From JACQFZ01 sp036381895 (GTDB taxonomy: Bacteria; Pseudomonadota; Gammaproteobacteria; Acidiferrobacterales; Sulfurifustaceae), in the NCBI GenBank assembly GCA_036381895.1, contig DASVBY010000078.1, forward strand, positions 1 to 64,000: a DNA stretch of 64,000 nt, written 5' to 3'. The notes under the pieces are model-generated. The model did no database searches. It was not told where the DNA came from and saw nothing but the letters and a program-made list of their open reading frames with translations. Every line of letters starts with the position of its first letter. The stretch's first letter is position 1. The translations under genes and the position numbers were made by a program. Of this stretch, positions 16,762-27,960 are shown piece by piece.

Positions 16762-18846
16762 ATGCGCACGCCGATTCGCCACGTTCTCGGTGCTCTCGCC
16801 TGCGCGGTCTGGCTGCTGCCGACCGCAGCGCTCGCGCAGGTGACGGTGCTTTCCGAATCCGGGGATCCGGCCCGGCACATCTTCCCGAGCGATCGCTTCA
16901 CCGTCGACGATCCGGCGCAGCGCACGCTGCGGCGGGTGAACCTGCCGAAGCCCGACTGCGCAGTACAGCCCGCACGCTGCGCCGACGTCGACGTACTGAA
17001 CGAGCTCGACGGCTTCAACACGCAGCCGCGCATCTCGATTCCGTTCAGCGGTGCCATCGATCCGGCGAGCGTCAACAGCGACACCCTGTTCCTCGTGGGG
17101 CTCGGTGGCATCGAGGGCGCGGGCTCCGTCGGGCGCAAGGTGGGCATCAACCAGATCGTGTGGGACCCGGAAACGAACGTGCTGCACGTCGAGTCGGACG
17201 AAGCGCTCGATCAGCACGCGCGCTACGCGGTCGTCGTCACGAACGGCATACGCGGTGCGGACGGTGCGCCGCTCGCCGGCTCGGTCGCACCGGGCGACGC
17301 GCCCGGCGGCGCGCTGCAGCAGGCGCAGCGCCACACGCGCCACGGCATCGTCGCGCTGAGCGTCTTCACCACGCTCAGCACGACCGCGGTCCTCGAGAGA
17401 ATCGCCCGCCAAATCCACTCGAGCCGCCCGGCGCCGGCGAACTTCGACATCGGCAACGACGGCAGCGTACGCGCGGTGTTTCCGCTCGAGCGCGTGACGC
17501 GCATCCTCGCCGTGCGTCAGACCGGCACGGCACCCGCCTTCGGCGACCCGACGCCGCTGCCGCTGGTGGCACTCGAACTCGTGCCGGATGCGGTCGCGCA
17601 CATTGCGTTCGGCAGGTTCGCCTCGCCGAGCTTCCTCGCGCCGGACGGGCATATCCCGGCGGTCGCCACCCGCACCGGCGAGCCGGCGGTGCAGCGCGTC
17701 GAAGAAATCTACTTCAATCTCTTCGTTCCGGCGGGCGCGAAGCCTGCGCGCGGCTGGCCGATCGCGATCTTCGGACACGGCTTCGGCAGCAACAAGGACA
17801 TCGCGCCGTTCGTGCTGGCCGCCAAGCTGGCCGAACAGGGCATCGCGCTGATCGCGATCAACGTTCCCGGCCACGGGCAGGGACCGCTCGGCACGCTCAC
17901 CGTCGAGCTCTCCGGCGCCGACCCGGTGGCGGTTCCGGCCGGCGGACGCGGCGTCGACCAGGACGGCAACGGCGAGATCACGACGATCGAAGGCAGCAGC
18001 GCCGGCGGCGCGCGCAGCCTCGCCGGCACCACGGACGCGCTGCGCCAGGCGGCGGCGGACCTGATGCAGCTTGCACGCCAGATCGAGACCGGCCTCGACT
18101 ACGACGGCGACGGCAGCGCCGATTTCGACCGCTCGCGCATCTACTATATCGGCCAGTCGTTCGGCGGCATCTACGGCGCCCTGTTCCTCGCGCTCGAGCG
18201 CGACGTGCGCGCCGGGGTACTGAACGTCGCGGGCGGACCGATCATCGACATCGCCCGCCTCAGCCCGGTGTTCCGCCCGCTGTTCCTGCAGCAGGCGCTC
18301 GCGCGCGGCCTGGGCAACTCGCCGGCGCCGGTCCACGCCGACGAGAACCTGCCGCTGCGCGACCAGCCGCCGGTGATCAACGACGTCGCCGGCGCCGCCG
18401 CACTGCAGCGCCTGATCGACGACGCCGAATGGATCGGCCAGGCGGGAAGCCCGGTCGCCTACGCGCCGCACCTGCGCCGCGCACCCCTTCCGGGCGCAAT
18501 GCCGAAGTCCCTGATCTTCCAGTTCGCGAAGGGCGATCAGACCGTGCCGAATCCGACCTCGAGCGCCGTCGTGCGCGCCGGCGATTTCGTCGATCGGGTC
18601 AGCTATTTCCGCAACGACCTCGCGGTCGCGGCGAGCGCCGGCACCCCGCTCAATCCGCACACCTTCCTCACGAACGTCGCGGCCGGCGGGATCGCGCCCG
18701 TGATCGCGCTGCAGGCGCAGGCGCAGATTGCGACCTTCTTTGCGAGCGACGGCGCCACCGTTATCGATCCGGACGGCGACGCGCCGTTCTTCGAGGTGCC
18801 GATCGCAGGCCCGCTGCCGGAAACGCTGAACTACTTGATGCCGTAG
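16762..18846 (+). CDS. Secreted lipase-like alpha/beta hydrolase (VolA/Pla-1-type)
   Basis: A 694-aa exported protein. Residues 1-25 form a signal peptide (MRTPIRHVLG, hydrophobic core, cleavage after ALA-Q). An N-terminal beta-rich region with ISIPFSGAIDPASVNSDTLF resembles the bacterial virulence-factor lipase N-terminal domain. The alpha/beta hydrolase part starts around IAIFGHGFGSNKD and has the nucleophile elbow GQSFG with S466. Two acidic loops, DQDGNGEI and DYDGDGSADFD, look like calcium-binding EF-hand/dockerin-type sites. The start is fixed by AAGGAGG just before the ATG. It probably hydrolyses extracellular lipids or esters and could feed fatty acids to the adjacent operons. The exact family (VolA/Pla-1/cef) is a recollection, not a search. 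Confidence 0.82.
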   Translation: MRTPIRHVLGALACAVWLLPTAALAQVTVLSESGDPARHIFPSDRFTVDDPAQRTLRRVNLPKPDCAVQPARCADVDVLNELDGFNTQPRISIPFSGAIDPASVNSDTLFLVGLGGIEGAGSVGRKVGINQIVWDPETNVLHVESDEALDQHARYAVVVTNGIRGADGAPLAGSVAPGDAPGGALQQAQRHTRHGIVALSVFTTLSTTAVLERIARQIHSSRPAPANFDIGNDGSVRAVFPLERVTRILAVRQTGTAPAFGDPTPLPLVALELVPDAVAHIAFGRFASPSFLAPDGHIPAVATRTGEPAVQRVEEIYFNLFVPAGAKPARGWPIAIFGHGFGSNKDIAPFVLAAKLAEQGIALIAINVPGHGQGPLGTLTVELSGADPVAVPAGGRGVDQDGNGEITTIEGSSAGGARSLAGTTDALRQAAADLMQLARQIETGLDYDGDGSADFDRSRIYYIGQSFGGIYGALFLALERDVRAGVLNVAGGPIIDIARLSPVFRPLFLQQALARGLGNSPAPVHADENLPLRDQPPVINDVAGAAALQRLIDDAEWIGQAGSPVAYAPHLRRAPLPGAMPKSLIFQFAKGDQTVPNPTSSAVVRAGDFVDRVSYFRNDLAVAASAGTPLNPHTFLTNVAAGGIAPVIALQAQAQIATFFASDGATVIDPDGDAPFFEVPIAGPLPETLNYLMP

Positions 18847-19015
18847 GCGCGGCAGAGCGGTGCGCGGCCCGGGTGTAGCCCGGCGGCCAAAGCCGGCTGT
18901 TCCGGCACGCCCAAGCCAACCGCGCCGCGCGGGCCGGTGGAATGGGAGCGGCGCGGGGTCGGCGGTGCAGCTCAGAATGCGTGCGCCCGAACGCCGCAAC
19001 GCGGCCCCGGAGGCG

Positions 19016-19717
19016 TCATACTTCCAGCCACTCCTTGCGGATCGCGTCGTTCTCGCGCAGATCCTCCGGCGTCCCCTCGAAGACCACCTGGCCCTGCCCC
19101 ATCACGTAGAGCCGGTGCGAGATGTCGAGCGCGATGGTGAGCTTCTGCTCGACGAGCAGGATCGCGACGCCGCGCGCGGCGATGCGCTCGAGCAGTTCGC
19201 GCACCAGCTCCACCATCCGGGGCGCGAGGCCCTCCGTCGGCTCGTCCACCATCATGAGCTCCGGATCGCCCATGAGCGCGCGGCAGATCGTGAGCATCTG
19301 CTGCTCGCCGCCCGAAAGCACGCCGCCCGGCGCGTCCGCACGCTGCCGCAGCACCGGAAACAGCTCGTACATGTCCTCGATCGTCCAGCGTCCGTCGCCG
19401 TCCTTCTTGCCCGGCTTGAGTCCGAGCAGCAGGTTCTCGCGCACCGTGAGCCCCGGGAAGATGTCGCGGTTCTCGGGCACGTAGGCGAGGCCCTTGCGCG
19501 CGATCTCGTGCGGCGGCAGGCCGTCGATGCGCTGCCCGCTGAAGCGCACCACGCCGACCGGCGGCACTTCGCCCATGATGGCCTTGATCGTCGTCGAGCG
19601 GCCGGCGCCGTTGCGCCCGAGCAGGCTCACGATCTCGCCCGGCGCCACGCGCAGCGATACGCCCTGCAGGATGTGGCTCTTGCCGTAGTAGGCGTGCAGG
19701 TTCTCGACCTCGAGCAT
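19016..19717 (-). CDS. livF: Branched-chain amino acid-type ABC transporter ATPase LivF
   Basis: A 233-aa LivF-type ATP-binding subunit. The ABC signature is LSGGEQQML and Walker B is LMMVDEPTEGLAP. The Walker A loop reads GRNGAGRST: position 40, normally lysine, is arginine. I believe this substitution occurs in other LivF relatives, but could not check. LivF pairs with LivG to drive import through LivH/LivM. It is the last of five liv genes; the ATG lies 1 bp after the livG stop. The presence beside acyl-CoA operons suggests the cargo might be an organic acid rather than leucine, a common situation for orphan Liv systems. Confidence 0.93.
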   Translation of the reverse strand: MLEVENLHAYYGKSHILQGVSLRVAPGEIVSLLGRNGAGRSTTIKAIMGEVPPVGVVRFSGQRIDGLPPHEIARKGLAYVPENRDIFPGLTVRENLLLGLKPGKKDGDGRWTIEDMYELFPVLRQRADAPGGVLSGGEQQMLTICRALMGDPELMMVDEPTEGLAPRMVELVRELLERIAARGVAILLVEQKLTIALDISHRLYVMGQGQVVFEGTPEDLRENDAIRKEWLEV

Positions 19718-19718
19718 G

Positions 19719-20492
19719 TCAGTGCGTTCCGAGATAGGCGGTGCGCACCGCCTCGTTCTCGCGGATGCGATCGGGCGTCTCGGTCGCGATGACCTGCCCG
19801 TAGACCAGCACCGAGATGCGGTCGGCGAGGTTGAATACGACGCTCATGTCGTGCTCGACCATGACGAGCGTGCGCCCGCGCGACACGTCCCGGATCAGCT
19901 CGACCGCCGCCTCGGTCTCGTGCCGGCTCATGCCCGCGGTCGGCTCGTCGAGCAGGATCACGTCCGCGCCGCTGGCGATGGTGATACCGATCTCGAGCGC
20001 GCGCTGCTCGGCGTAGGTGAGCACGCCCGCGGGCGCGTCGCGCCGGTCGGTCATGCGAATCTCCTCGAGCGTCTTCTCCGCGAGCTCGTTGGCGTCGCGC
20101 AGCCGATCGACGTTGCGCCAGAAGCAGTAGCGGTACCCGAGCGACCACAGCACCGCGCAGCGGATGTTTTCGAACACCGTCATGCGCGGAAAGATATTGG
20201 TGATCTGGAAGCTGCGCGACAGCCCGAGGCGGTTGATGCCGAAGGGCGGCGTGCCGGTGATCTCGCGGCCGTTCAGGACGATCGAGCCGCGGCTGACGGG
20301 AATGCGCCCGGTGATCAGGTTGAACAGCGTCGACTTGCCGGCGCCGTTCGGCCCGATGATCGCGTGGCGTTCGCCGCGCGCGACGTCGAGCGTCACCCCG
20401 CGGATGATCTCGGTGCGGCCGAACGCCTTGTGCACGTCGCGCAGCGAGAGCGCGCAGGCGTCCGCGCGGTTCGGCATCGCTCCCGCGCTCAT
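19719..20492 (-). CDS. livG: Branched-chain amino acid-type ABC transporter ATPase LivG
   Basis: A 257-aa LivG-type ATPase with an intact Walker A (GPNGAGKST), a variant signature VLTYAEQRALEI, Walker B ADVILLDEPTAGMS and the switch histidine in MVEHDMSVV. The usual LSGGQ is replaced by LTYAEQR, which is typical of LivG rather than a defect. The start at 20492 (MSAGAMPNR) overlaps the livM stop by 4 bp. It acts at the cytoplasmic face with LivF. Confidence 0.93.
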   Translation of the reverse strand: MSAGAMPNRADACALSLRDVHKAFGRTEIIRGVTLDVARGERHAIIGPNGAGKSTLFNLITGRIPVSRGSIVLNGREITGTPPFGINRLGLSRSFQITNIFPRMTVFENIRCAVLWSLGYRYCFWRNVDRLRDANELAEKTLEEIRMTDRRDAPAGVLTYAEQRALEIGITIASGADVILLDEPTAGMSRHETEAAVELIRDVSRGRTLVMVEHDMSVVFNLADRISVLVYGQVIATETPDRIRENEAVRTAYLGTH

Positions 20493-21796
20493 TGCACGCC
20501 TCCCGCGGACTGCTTGAGCTCCGCGGTCGCCCGCTGCCAGCCGCGGGCGACGAACGGCCAGCTCAGCCGGAACAGCACCGCTCCGGCCGCGAACAACACC
20601 GCGCCGCCGGCCCAGGACCACGGTGTGGCGGCGTCGAGGTCCATCCAGTAGAGCCGGATCTTCGTGCCGAGCTCGGGATGCGTCGCCAGCTGATAGCTCA
20701 TCTCGATCAGGATGGAGGCACCGACCGCCGCTACGATCGCGGGCACGAGCGCGACAGCGTAGCCGGCGAGCACCCGCGGGAACGCGCGCGTGCGCACGAT
20801 CGGCGCGTGCATCATGATCAGGCCGGCAAGGCCGCCCGGAGCGAACAGTATGATCGCCATGAAGAAAAGCCCGAGGTACAGCAGCCACGCGTGGGTATAG
20901 TCGCTCAGGTTCACCTGCAGCCAGGTGATCACGACGGCGCCGAGCACCGGGCCGATGAAGTGCCCGATGCCGCCGATGTAGGCCATGATCAGCGCCGTCC
21001 CCGAACGCAGCATCCCGACCGCGTCGGCCGCGACGATTTCGTAATTGATCGCATGCAGTCCGCCGGCGACGCCGGCGAAGAACCCGGCGACCACGAACGC
21101 CACGAGGCGTACGTAGCGCGGGTTGTAGCCGACGAACTCGGCGCGCTCGGGATTGTCGCGCACCGCGTTGCACATCCGGCCGACCGGCGTGCGCGTGAAT
21201 GCGTACAGGAGCGCCGCGGCAACGAACGCCCAGAACGCGATCAGGTAGTAGACCTGGATCTGCGGACCGAACCTGAGCCCGAACAGCGGCAACGCCCGCA
21301 CGCGGTTCGCGGTGATGCCCTCCTCGCCCCCGAAGAAGCCGTGCAGCAGGAACGACGCGGCGTACACCAGCTCGCCGATCCCGAGCGTGATGAGCGCGAA
21401 GATCGTCCCGCCCTTCTTGGTCGTAACCGAGCCGAACAGCAGCGCGAAGAACAGCCCGCCGAGGCCGCCGACGAGCGGGACCACCGCGATCGGCACCGGA
21501 AGCCCCGCATTGAGGAGCTTCATGAAGTGGATCGCGACGTAGCCGCCGAGGCCGAAGTAGACCGCATGCCCGAACGAGAGCAGCCCGGTATGGCCGAGCA
21601 GCAGGTTGTACGAGAGCGCGAAGACCGCGGCGATGCCCATCTGGCTCAGGAGCGAGCGCCCGAAGCTGCCGTCGAGGCCCGGCACATGCGGCAGCACGAT
21701 CAGCAGCGCCGCGGCCGCCAACCAGAACTTGTAACGCAGCAGCCGGCTGCCGACGCCGGTCGACGCGAGGGAGAACGCCGTTGCCTCGCCGCTCAT
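20489..21796 (-). CDS. livM: Branched-chain amino acid-type ABC transporter permease LivM
   Basis: A 435-aa inner-membrane permease. Residues ~25-330 hold the LivM core (GHTGLLSFGHAVYFGLGGY, NPERAEFVGYNPRYVRLVAF, GVAGGLHAINYE, IAYIGGIGHFIGP-like segment). It is longer than the ~320-360 aa usual for LivM: about 75 extra C-terminal residues include one more hydrophobic helix (AVLFAAGAVLFRLSW) and a charged tail. The start MSGEATAF at 21796 overlaps the livH stop by 4 bp; the open frame further upstream is a shadow of livH. Confidence 0.92.
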   Translation of the reverse strand: MSGEATAFSLASTGVGSRLLRYKFWLAAAALLIVLPHVPGLDGSFGRSLLSQMGIAAVFALSYNLLLGHTGLLSFGHAVYFGLGGYVAIHFMKLLNAGLPVPIAVVPLVGGLGGLFFALLFGSVTTKKGGTIFALITLGIGELVYAASFLLHGFFGGEEGITANRVRALPLFGLRFGPQIQVYYLIAFWAFVAAALLYAFTRTPVGRMCNAVRDNPERAEFVGYNPRYVRLVAFVVAGFFAGVAGGLHAINYEIVAADAVGMLRSGTALIMAYIGGIGHFIGPVLGAVVITWLQVNLSDYTHAWLLYLGLFFMAIILFAPGGLAGLIMMHAPIVRTRAFPRVLAGYAVALVPAIVAAVGASILIEMSYQLATHPELGTKIRLYWMDLDAATPWSWAGGAVLFAAGAVLFRLSWPFVARGWQRATAELKQSAGGVQ

Positions 21797-22743
21797 ACGT
21801 CGCGCGTCCCCAGAAGGCCCCGCGGCCGCACGATCAGCATGATCACGAGCAGCAGGTACGGCAGGATCGGCGCGGCCTGCGCCACCTTGATCGAATAGAA
21901 CTCCCGCAGCGGCGACGTCGCGCTGACGCCCACATCGAGCGCCTGCAGCAGGTCGAGCAGCGAGTAGTCGATCGCCACCGCGAACGTCTGCACGATACCG
22001 ATCAGCATGGAGGCGATGAAGGCGCCGGCGAGCGACCCGAGACCTCCGAGCACCACGACCACGAACACGATCGGCCCGACGGTGTTGGCGAGCGACGGCT
22101 GCGTCAGGAACGCGAAGCCGCCGATCACGCCGGCGAGGCCCGCGAGGGCGCTGCCGAGCGCGAATACGAGCACGAACACCGCCGGCACGTTGTGTCCGAG
22201 CGCGGCCACCGCGTTCGGGTGCGTCAGCGCCGCCTGGATCACCAGACCGATGCGCGTCTTCTTCAGCGCGAGCCAGAGGAACACGAACATCGCGACCGAG
22301 ATCAGCATCATCAACCCTTTGTAGGCGGGAAATTCGGTGCCGAAGATCTGGAACAGCGAGAAATCGATGGCCGGCGGCACCGGGTTCGACAGCGGATGCC
22401 GCCCCCAGATCATGGTCACGAACTCCTCGATCAGGTACGCGAGGCCGAAGGTGAACAGGATCTCGGCGGAGTGCCCGCCCTTGTGCACGTGGCGCAGCCC
22501 GTAGCGCTCGATGGCGGCGCCGATCAGGCCGCAAAGGATCGGCGCGATCACGAGCGCCGGCCAGAATCCGATCCAGCGGCCGATCTGGTAGGAGAAGTAC
22601 GCCCCGAGCATGAAAACGCTCGCGTGCGCGAAATTGAGCACGCCCATCATGCTCCAGATGAGCGTGAGCCCGCTCGAGAGCATGAACAGGAGCAGCCCGT
22701 AGACTACGCCGTTGAGGAGCGAGACCAGCGTCAGCTCGAGCAT
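21793..22743 (-). CDS. livH: Branched-chain amino acid-type ABC transporter permease LivH
   Basis: A 316-aa polytopic permease of the LivH family, beginning MLELTLVSLLNGVVYGLLLFM. Characteristic parts are SGLTLIWSMMGVLNFAHAS (near residue 25), the ALTHPNAVAALGHN loop and the GGLGSLAGAFIASMLIG segment. It forms the transmembrane channel with LivM. It starts 80 bp after the substrate-binding protein gene and overlaps livM by 4 bp, so it is part of one transcription unit. The ribosome site is weak. Confidence 0.93.
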   Translation of the reverse strand: MLELTLVSLLNGVVYGLLLFMLSSGLTLIWSMMGVLNFAHASVFMLGAYFSYQIGRWIGFWPALVIAPILCGLIGAAIERYGLRHVHKGGHSAEILFTFGLAYLIEEFVTMIWGRHPLSNPVPPAIDFSLFQIFGTEFPAYKGLMMLISVAMFVFLWLALKKTRIGLVIQAALTHPNAVAALGHNVPAVFVLVFALGSALAGLAGVIGGFAFLTQPSLANTVGPIVFVVVVLGGLGSLAGAFIASMLIGIVQTFAVAIDYSLLDLLQALDVGVSATSPLREFYSIKVAQAAPILPYLLLVIMLIVRPRGLLGTRDV

Positions 22744-22823
22744 GGCACGCTATTCCCGGTCGCTGCGCGCGCCCGACGGCGCCCCCTGCCGTCGCGGCAA
22801 GGGGCGCGGGGCGGCTGCGAGCG

Positions 22824-24056
22824 TCAGCTCGGCCGGTCCATCTTGCAGACGGTCGGCAGCCGGGTGGCCTCGGCGTCGATCTTGACGTCGGTCATGAAGC
22901 CGACGCCCGTATCCTCGACGTCGTACTTGACCTTGTCCGACATGGTGGAGACGTAGAGCGGCTGCAGCAGCTGGTGGTTGTCGGCGCGCATTTCGACCGG
23001 CCCGAGCGGCGTGTCCATCTTCATGCCCTCGAGCGCGAGCGCCACCTTCACCGGGTCGTTCGACTTCGCCTTGTTCGCGGCGGCCACGAACATCGCCCAC
23101 ATGGTCTTGATGCGCCAGAAGGCGAAATCGTCCTCCTTCTGCGTGAAGCGCTTCTCGTACGCCGCAGCATCCGGGTCGAGGGTCGGCGCGACGTTCTTGT
23201 GCCATTCGCTCACCTGCTTCACGACGCCGACGCCGTCCTTGCCGATCGCGCTCGGCGCGCCGAGCGCGCCCGCGTAGAACGTGTACCAGCTCACGTCGAG
23301 GCCCGCGTCCTTGCCCGCCTTGATGAGCAGGAGCATGTCGTTGCTCCAGTTGCCGGTGATGACCGCCTGGGCGCCCGACGCCTTGATCTTCGCGACGTAG
23401 GGCGAGAAGTCCTGCACCTTCATGAGCGGATGGAACTCATCGCCCACGATCTCGATGTCCGGACGCTTCTCCTTGAGCATCCGCTTCGCCGCCGCCGACA
23501 CCGCGTGGCCGAACGAGTAGTCCTGGTTGATCAGGTACACCTTCTTGATCTTCGGCGTCTTCTTGATCGCATCCGCGAGCGCCGCCATCTTCATGTCGGC
23601 ATCGGCATCGAAGCGAAAGTGCCAGAAGTTGCACTTCTCGTTGGTCAGCGCGGGATCGACGGCCGCGTAGTTGAAGTACAGGACCTCCTCCCCCGGGTTG
23701 CGCTCGTTGTGCTTGAGCACCGCATCCGTGATCGCGTGCGCCACGGAGCTGCCGTTGCCCTGCAGCACGTAGCGTGCGCCCTCGTCGATCGCCTTCTTGA
23801 GCACGATCAGCGTCTCCTGCGGGCTCACCTTGCTGTCGTACACGAGCAGCGTGATCTTCTCGCCGTTCACGCCGCCAGCGGCGTTGATCTTGTCGACGAA
23901 GAACTGCATGTGCTTCTGCCCGAGGATGCCGGCGCTGGCGGCACCGCCCGACAGCGGATCGATGTAGGCGAACTTGAGGTCCGCCGGAGCCGCCGCGGCG
24001 TACATGGCGCCCGCCAGAGCGAACGCAGTCAAAGAGCTTCGCAGACTGACACGCAT
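22824..24056 (-). CDS. livK: LivK-type periplasmic substrate-binding protein
   Basis: A 410-aa periplasmic binding protein for the Liv-type transporter. It has an N-terminal signal peptide (about 22 residues, MRVSLRSSLTAFALAGAM then AAAAPAD). The mature part shows FAYIDPLSGGAASAG, VNGEKITLLVYDSK, QGNGSSVAHAITDAV and VYLINQDYSFGHAV, the pattern of the leucine/amide/organic-acid-binding family. The strong site AGAGGAGGAAAT precedes the ATG. Being first in the operon and nearest the long divergent region, it is probably the highest-expressed gene. The ligand is unknown; binding proteins of this group also carry aromatic and other organic acids. Confidence 0.9.
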   Translation of the reverse strand: MRVSLRSSLTAFALAGAMYAAAAPADLKFAYIDPLSGGAASAGILGQKHMQFFVDKINAAGGVNGEKITLLVYDSKVSPQETLIVLKKAIDEGARYVLQGNGSSVAHAITDAVLKHNERNPGEEVLYFNYAAVDPALTNEKCNFWHFRFDADADMKMAALADAIKKTPKIKKVYLINQDYSFGHAVSAAAKRMLKEKRPDIEIVGDEFHPLMKVQDFSPYVAKIKASGAQAVITGNWSNDMLLLIKAGKDAGLDVSWYTFYAGALGAPSAIGKDGVGVVKQVSEWHKNVAPTLDPDAAAYEKRFTQKEDDFAFWRIKTMWAMFVAAANKAKSNDPVKVALALEGMKMDTPLGPVEMRADNHQLLQPLYVSTMSDKVKYDVEDTGVGFMTDVKIDAEATRLPTVCKMDRPS

Positions 24057-25097
24057 ATTTCCTCCTCTTTCAAATGGGGAGCACGGGGGGAAGCAATGAG
24101 TATGGCCGCATCGTGGAGACGCGAGGGACGCCGGCCAAGCTACGTCTGTCGGAATCGACGCGCATAGAGCGCTTCAGGTTGTTGTCGTCGTCACGGACCT
24201 GGTACTCGCGCAGCCGCAAGAATGCCATTGCCAACGCCGCTTGTACAGCAAGCCCCGCGGCGATCACTCGCCGTCTCATCGGGTCTTCGCGCGCGCACGA
24301 CGCGTCCGGGTGACCTGTCAGCGTTCCCGCGTCGCGTGTCTACTTTAGATAGGGTCGCCGTCATCAAGGTACCGTTGGCGCCGGCGCTTGCGCTCGGCGC
24401 CGCCGCGGAATCGCGAGCAGCGGTCGCGTCGTGCCGCGGGTCGCCGCCTCGCATACGCGCAGCCGTCGGGCGAACGGCGCCGGAGGCGGCCGCCGCGGCT
24501 GCTGCTCCCGGCCGCTCCCGAGCGGCTCCGCGCACCGCCTTTGCGTCGCCCGCCGCGTGCTTCGACGAAGCAAAAGCGGCGCTTCCTGAATCAGCGCCGG
24601 CGGCCGCCTCGTGTGGCTCGCACAGCGGAACCGGACGAGCACGAGCCGGCGGTCGTTGCTGCTTCGCGCCGCATCGCCCTGCCGTGCGGCGCCGCGAAGC
24701 CAGGCGCGCTCATTGCGCGCGCGGGCCGTGGCTTTTTGCGCCAACTGTGTCAAAATTTTTGGCATTGCGGTGCGATTGCCGCAATTATTCCGACGGGTTT
24801 GCGCCGAGAGGCGTCGGCATCGGGGCAGCGAGACGAATCCCGCGGGTGTTCTTCTTGCGCCGCCTCGGGCGGCGACGACCGACTGCTCGACGACGTCTTG
24901 GGATCGAACGATTCCTGCTGTCCGCCGTCCGGGCACGCCGGCGCAGAGGGTTGCGGCGGCGAACGCCGCACCGATTCCGCTGCGCCGGCGCATCATCGCG
25001 TTGAACGAAAGCCGCCGTCGGGGGCCGGTGCCGCCGATCGTCGGCCACCGCTTTCGTCGCAATACTGCTTCTCCAGTCATTCAAGAAGGGGGCGAAC
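24057..25097. other. Long divergent non-coding region, about 1 kb
   Basis: It lies between livK (minus) and the AlkK-type ligase gene (plus). All open frames in it are Arg/Pro/Ala-rich, lack ribosome sites, resemble no family I know and overlap each other on both strands, so I call none. The only conspicuous feature is an AT-rich spot at about 24735-24795 that breaks the very GC-rich context and contains the imperfect palindrome listed below. For a genome this dense, a 1-kb gap is unusual; a decayed regulator gene or an RNA cannot be excluded. Confidence 0.55.
24748..24764. promoter_or_regulatory. Imperfect palindrome, candidate operator
   Basis: The 17-bp sequence TGTCAAAATTTTTGGCA has arms TGTCAAAA and TTTTGGCA around a central T, with one mismatch. 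Its right end overlaps a possible -35 (TTGGCA at 24759-24764), followed at 18 bp by AATTAT (24783-24788), a weak -10 for the plus-strand acyl-CoA cluster. Its position in the AT-rich heart of a long divergent region fits a repressor site, but this is inference only. Confidence 0.35.
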
Positions 25098-26723
<1,626 letters not shown>

Positions 26724-26756
26724 CCCGCCGCTCGCGGCTGCAACCGGAGCAACACC

Positions 26757-27953
<1,197 letters not shown>

Positions 27954-27960
27954 GGACGCG

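Noticed and set aside
12947..16843. A 1298-codon plus-strand frame over the thiolase and hydratase/dehydrogenase genes
   Set aside because: It is the complement of two intact, motif-bearing genes; composition (His/Arg/Ala) is that of a shadow.
20489..22534. A longer livM beginning at 22534
   Set aside because: The extra ~245 N-terminal codons are antisense-like Arg/Ala sequence lying inside livH; MSGEATAF at 21796 has the normal 4-bp overlap.
24070..24279. A 69-codon frame with a hydrophobic N-terminus upstream of livK
   Set aside because: No Shine-Dalgarno, C-terminal half without pattern; could be a small membrane protein but support is too weak.
24364..25080. Several long open frames in the 1-kb divergent gap
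   Set aside because: All are Arg/Pro/Ala-rich, overlap one another on both strands and lack ribosome sites or family motifs.
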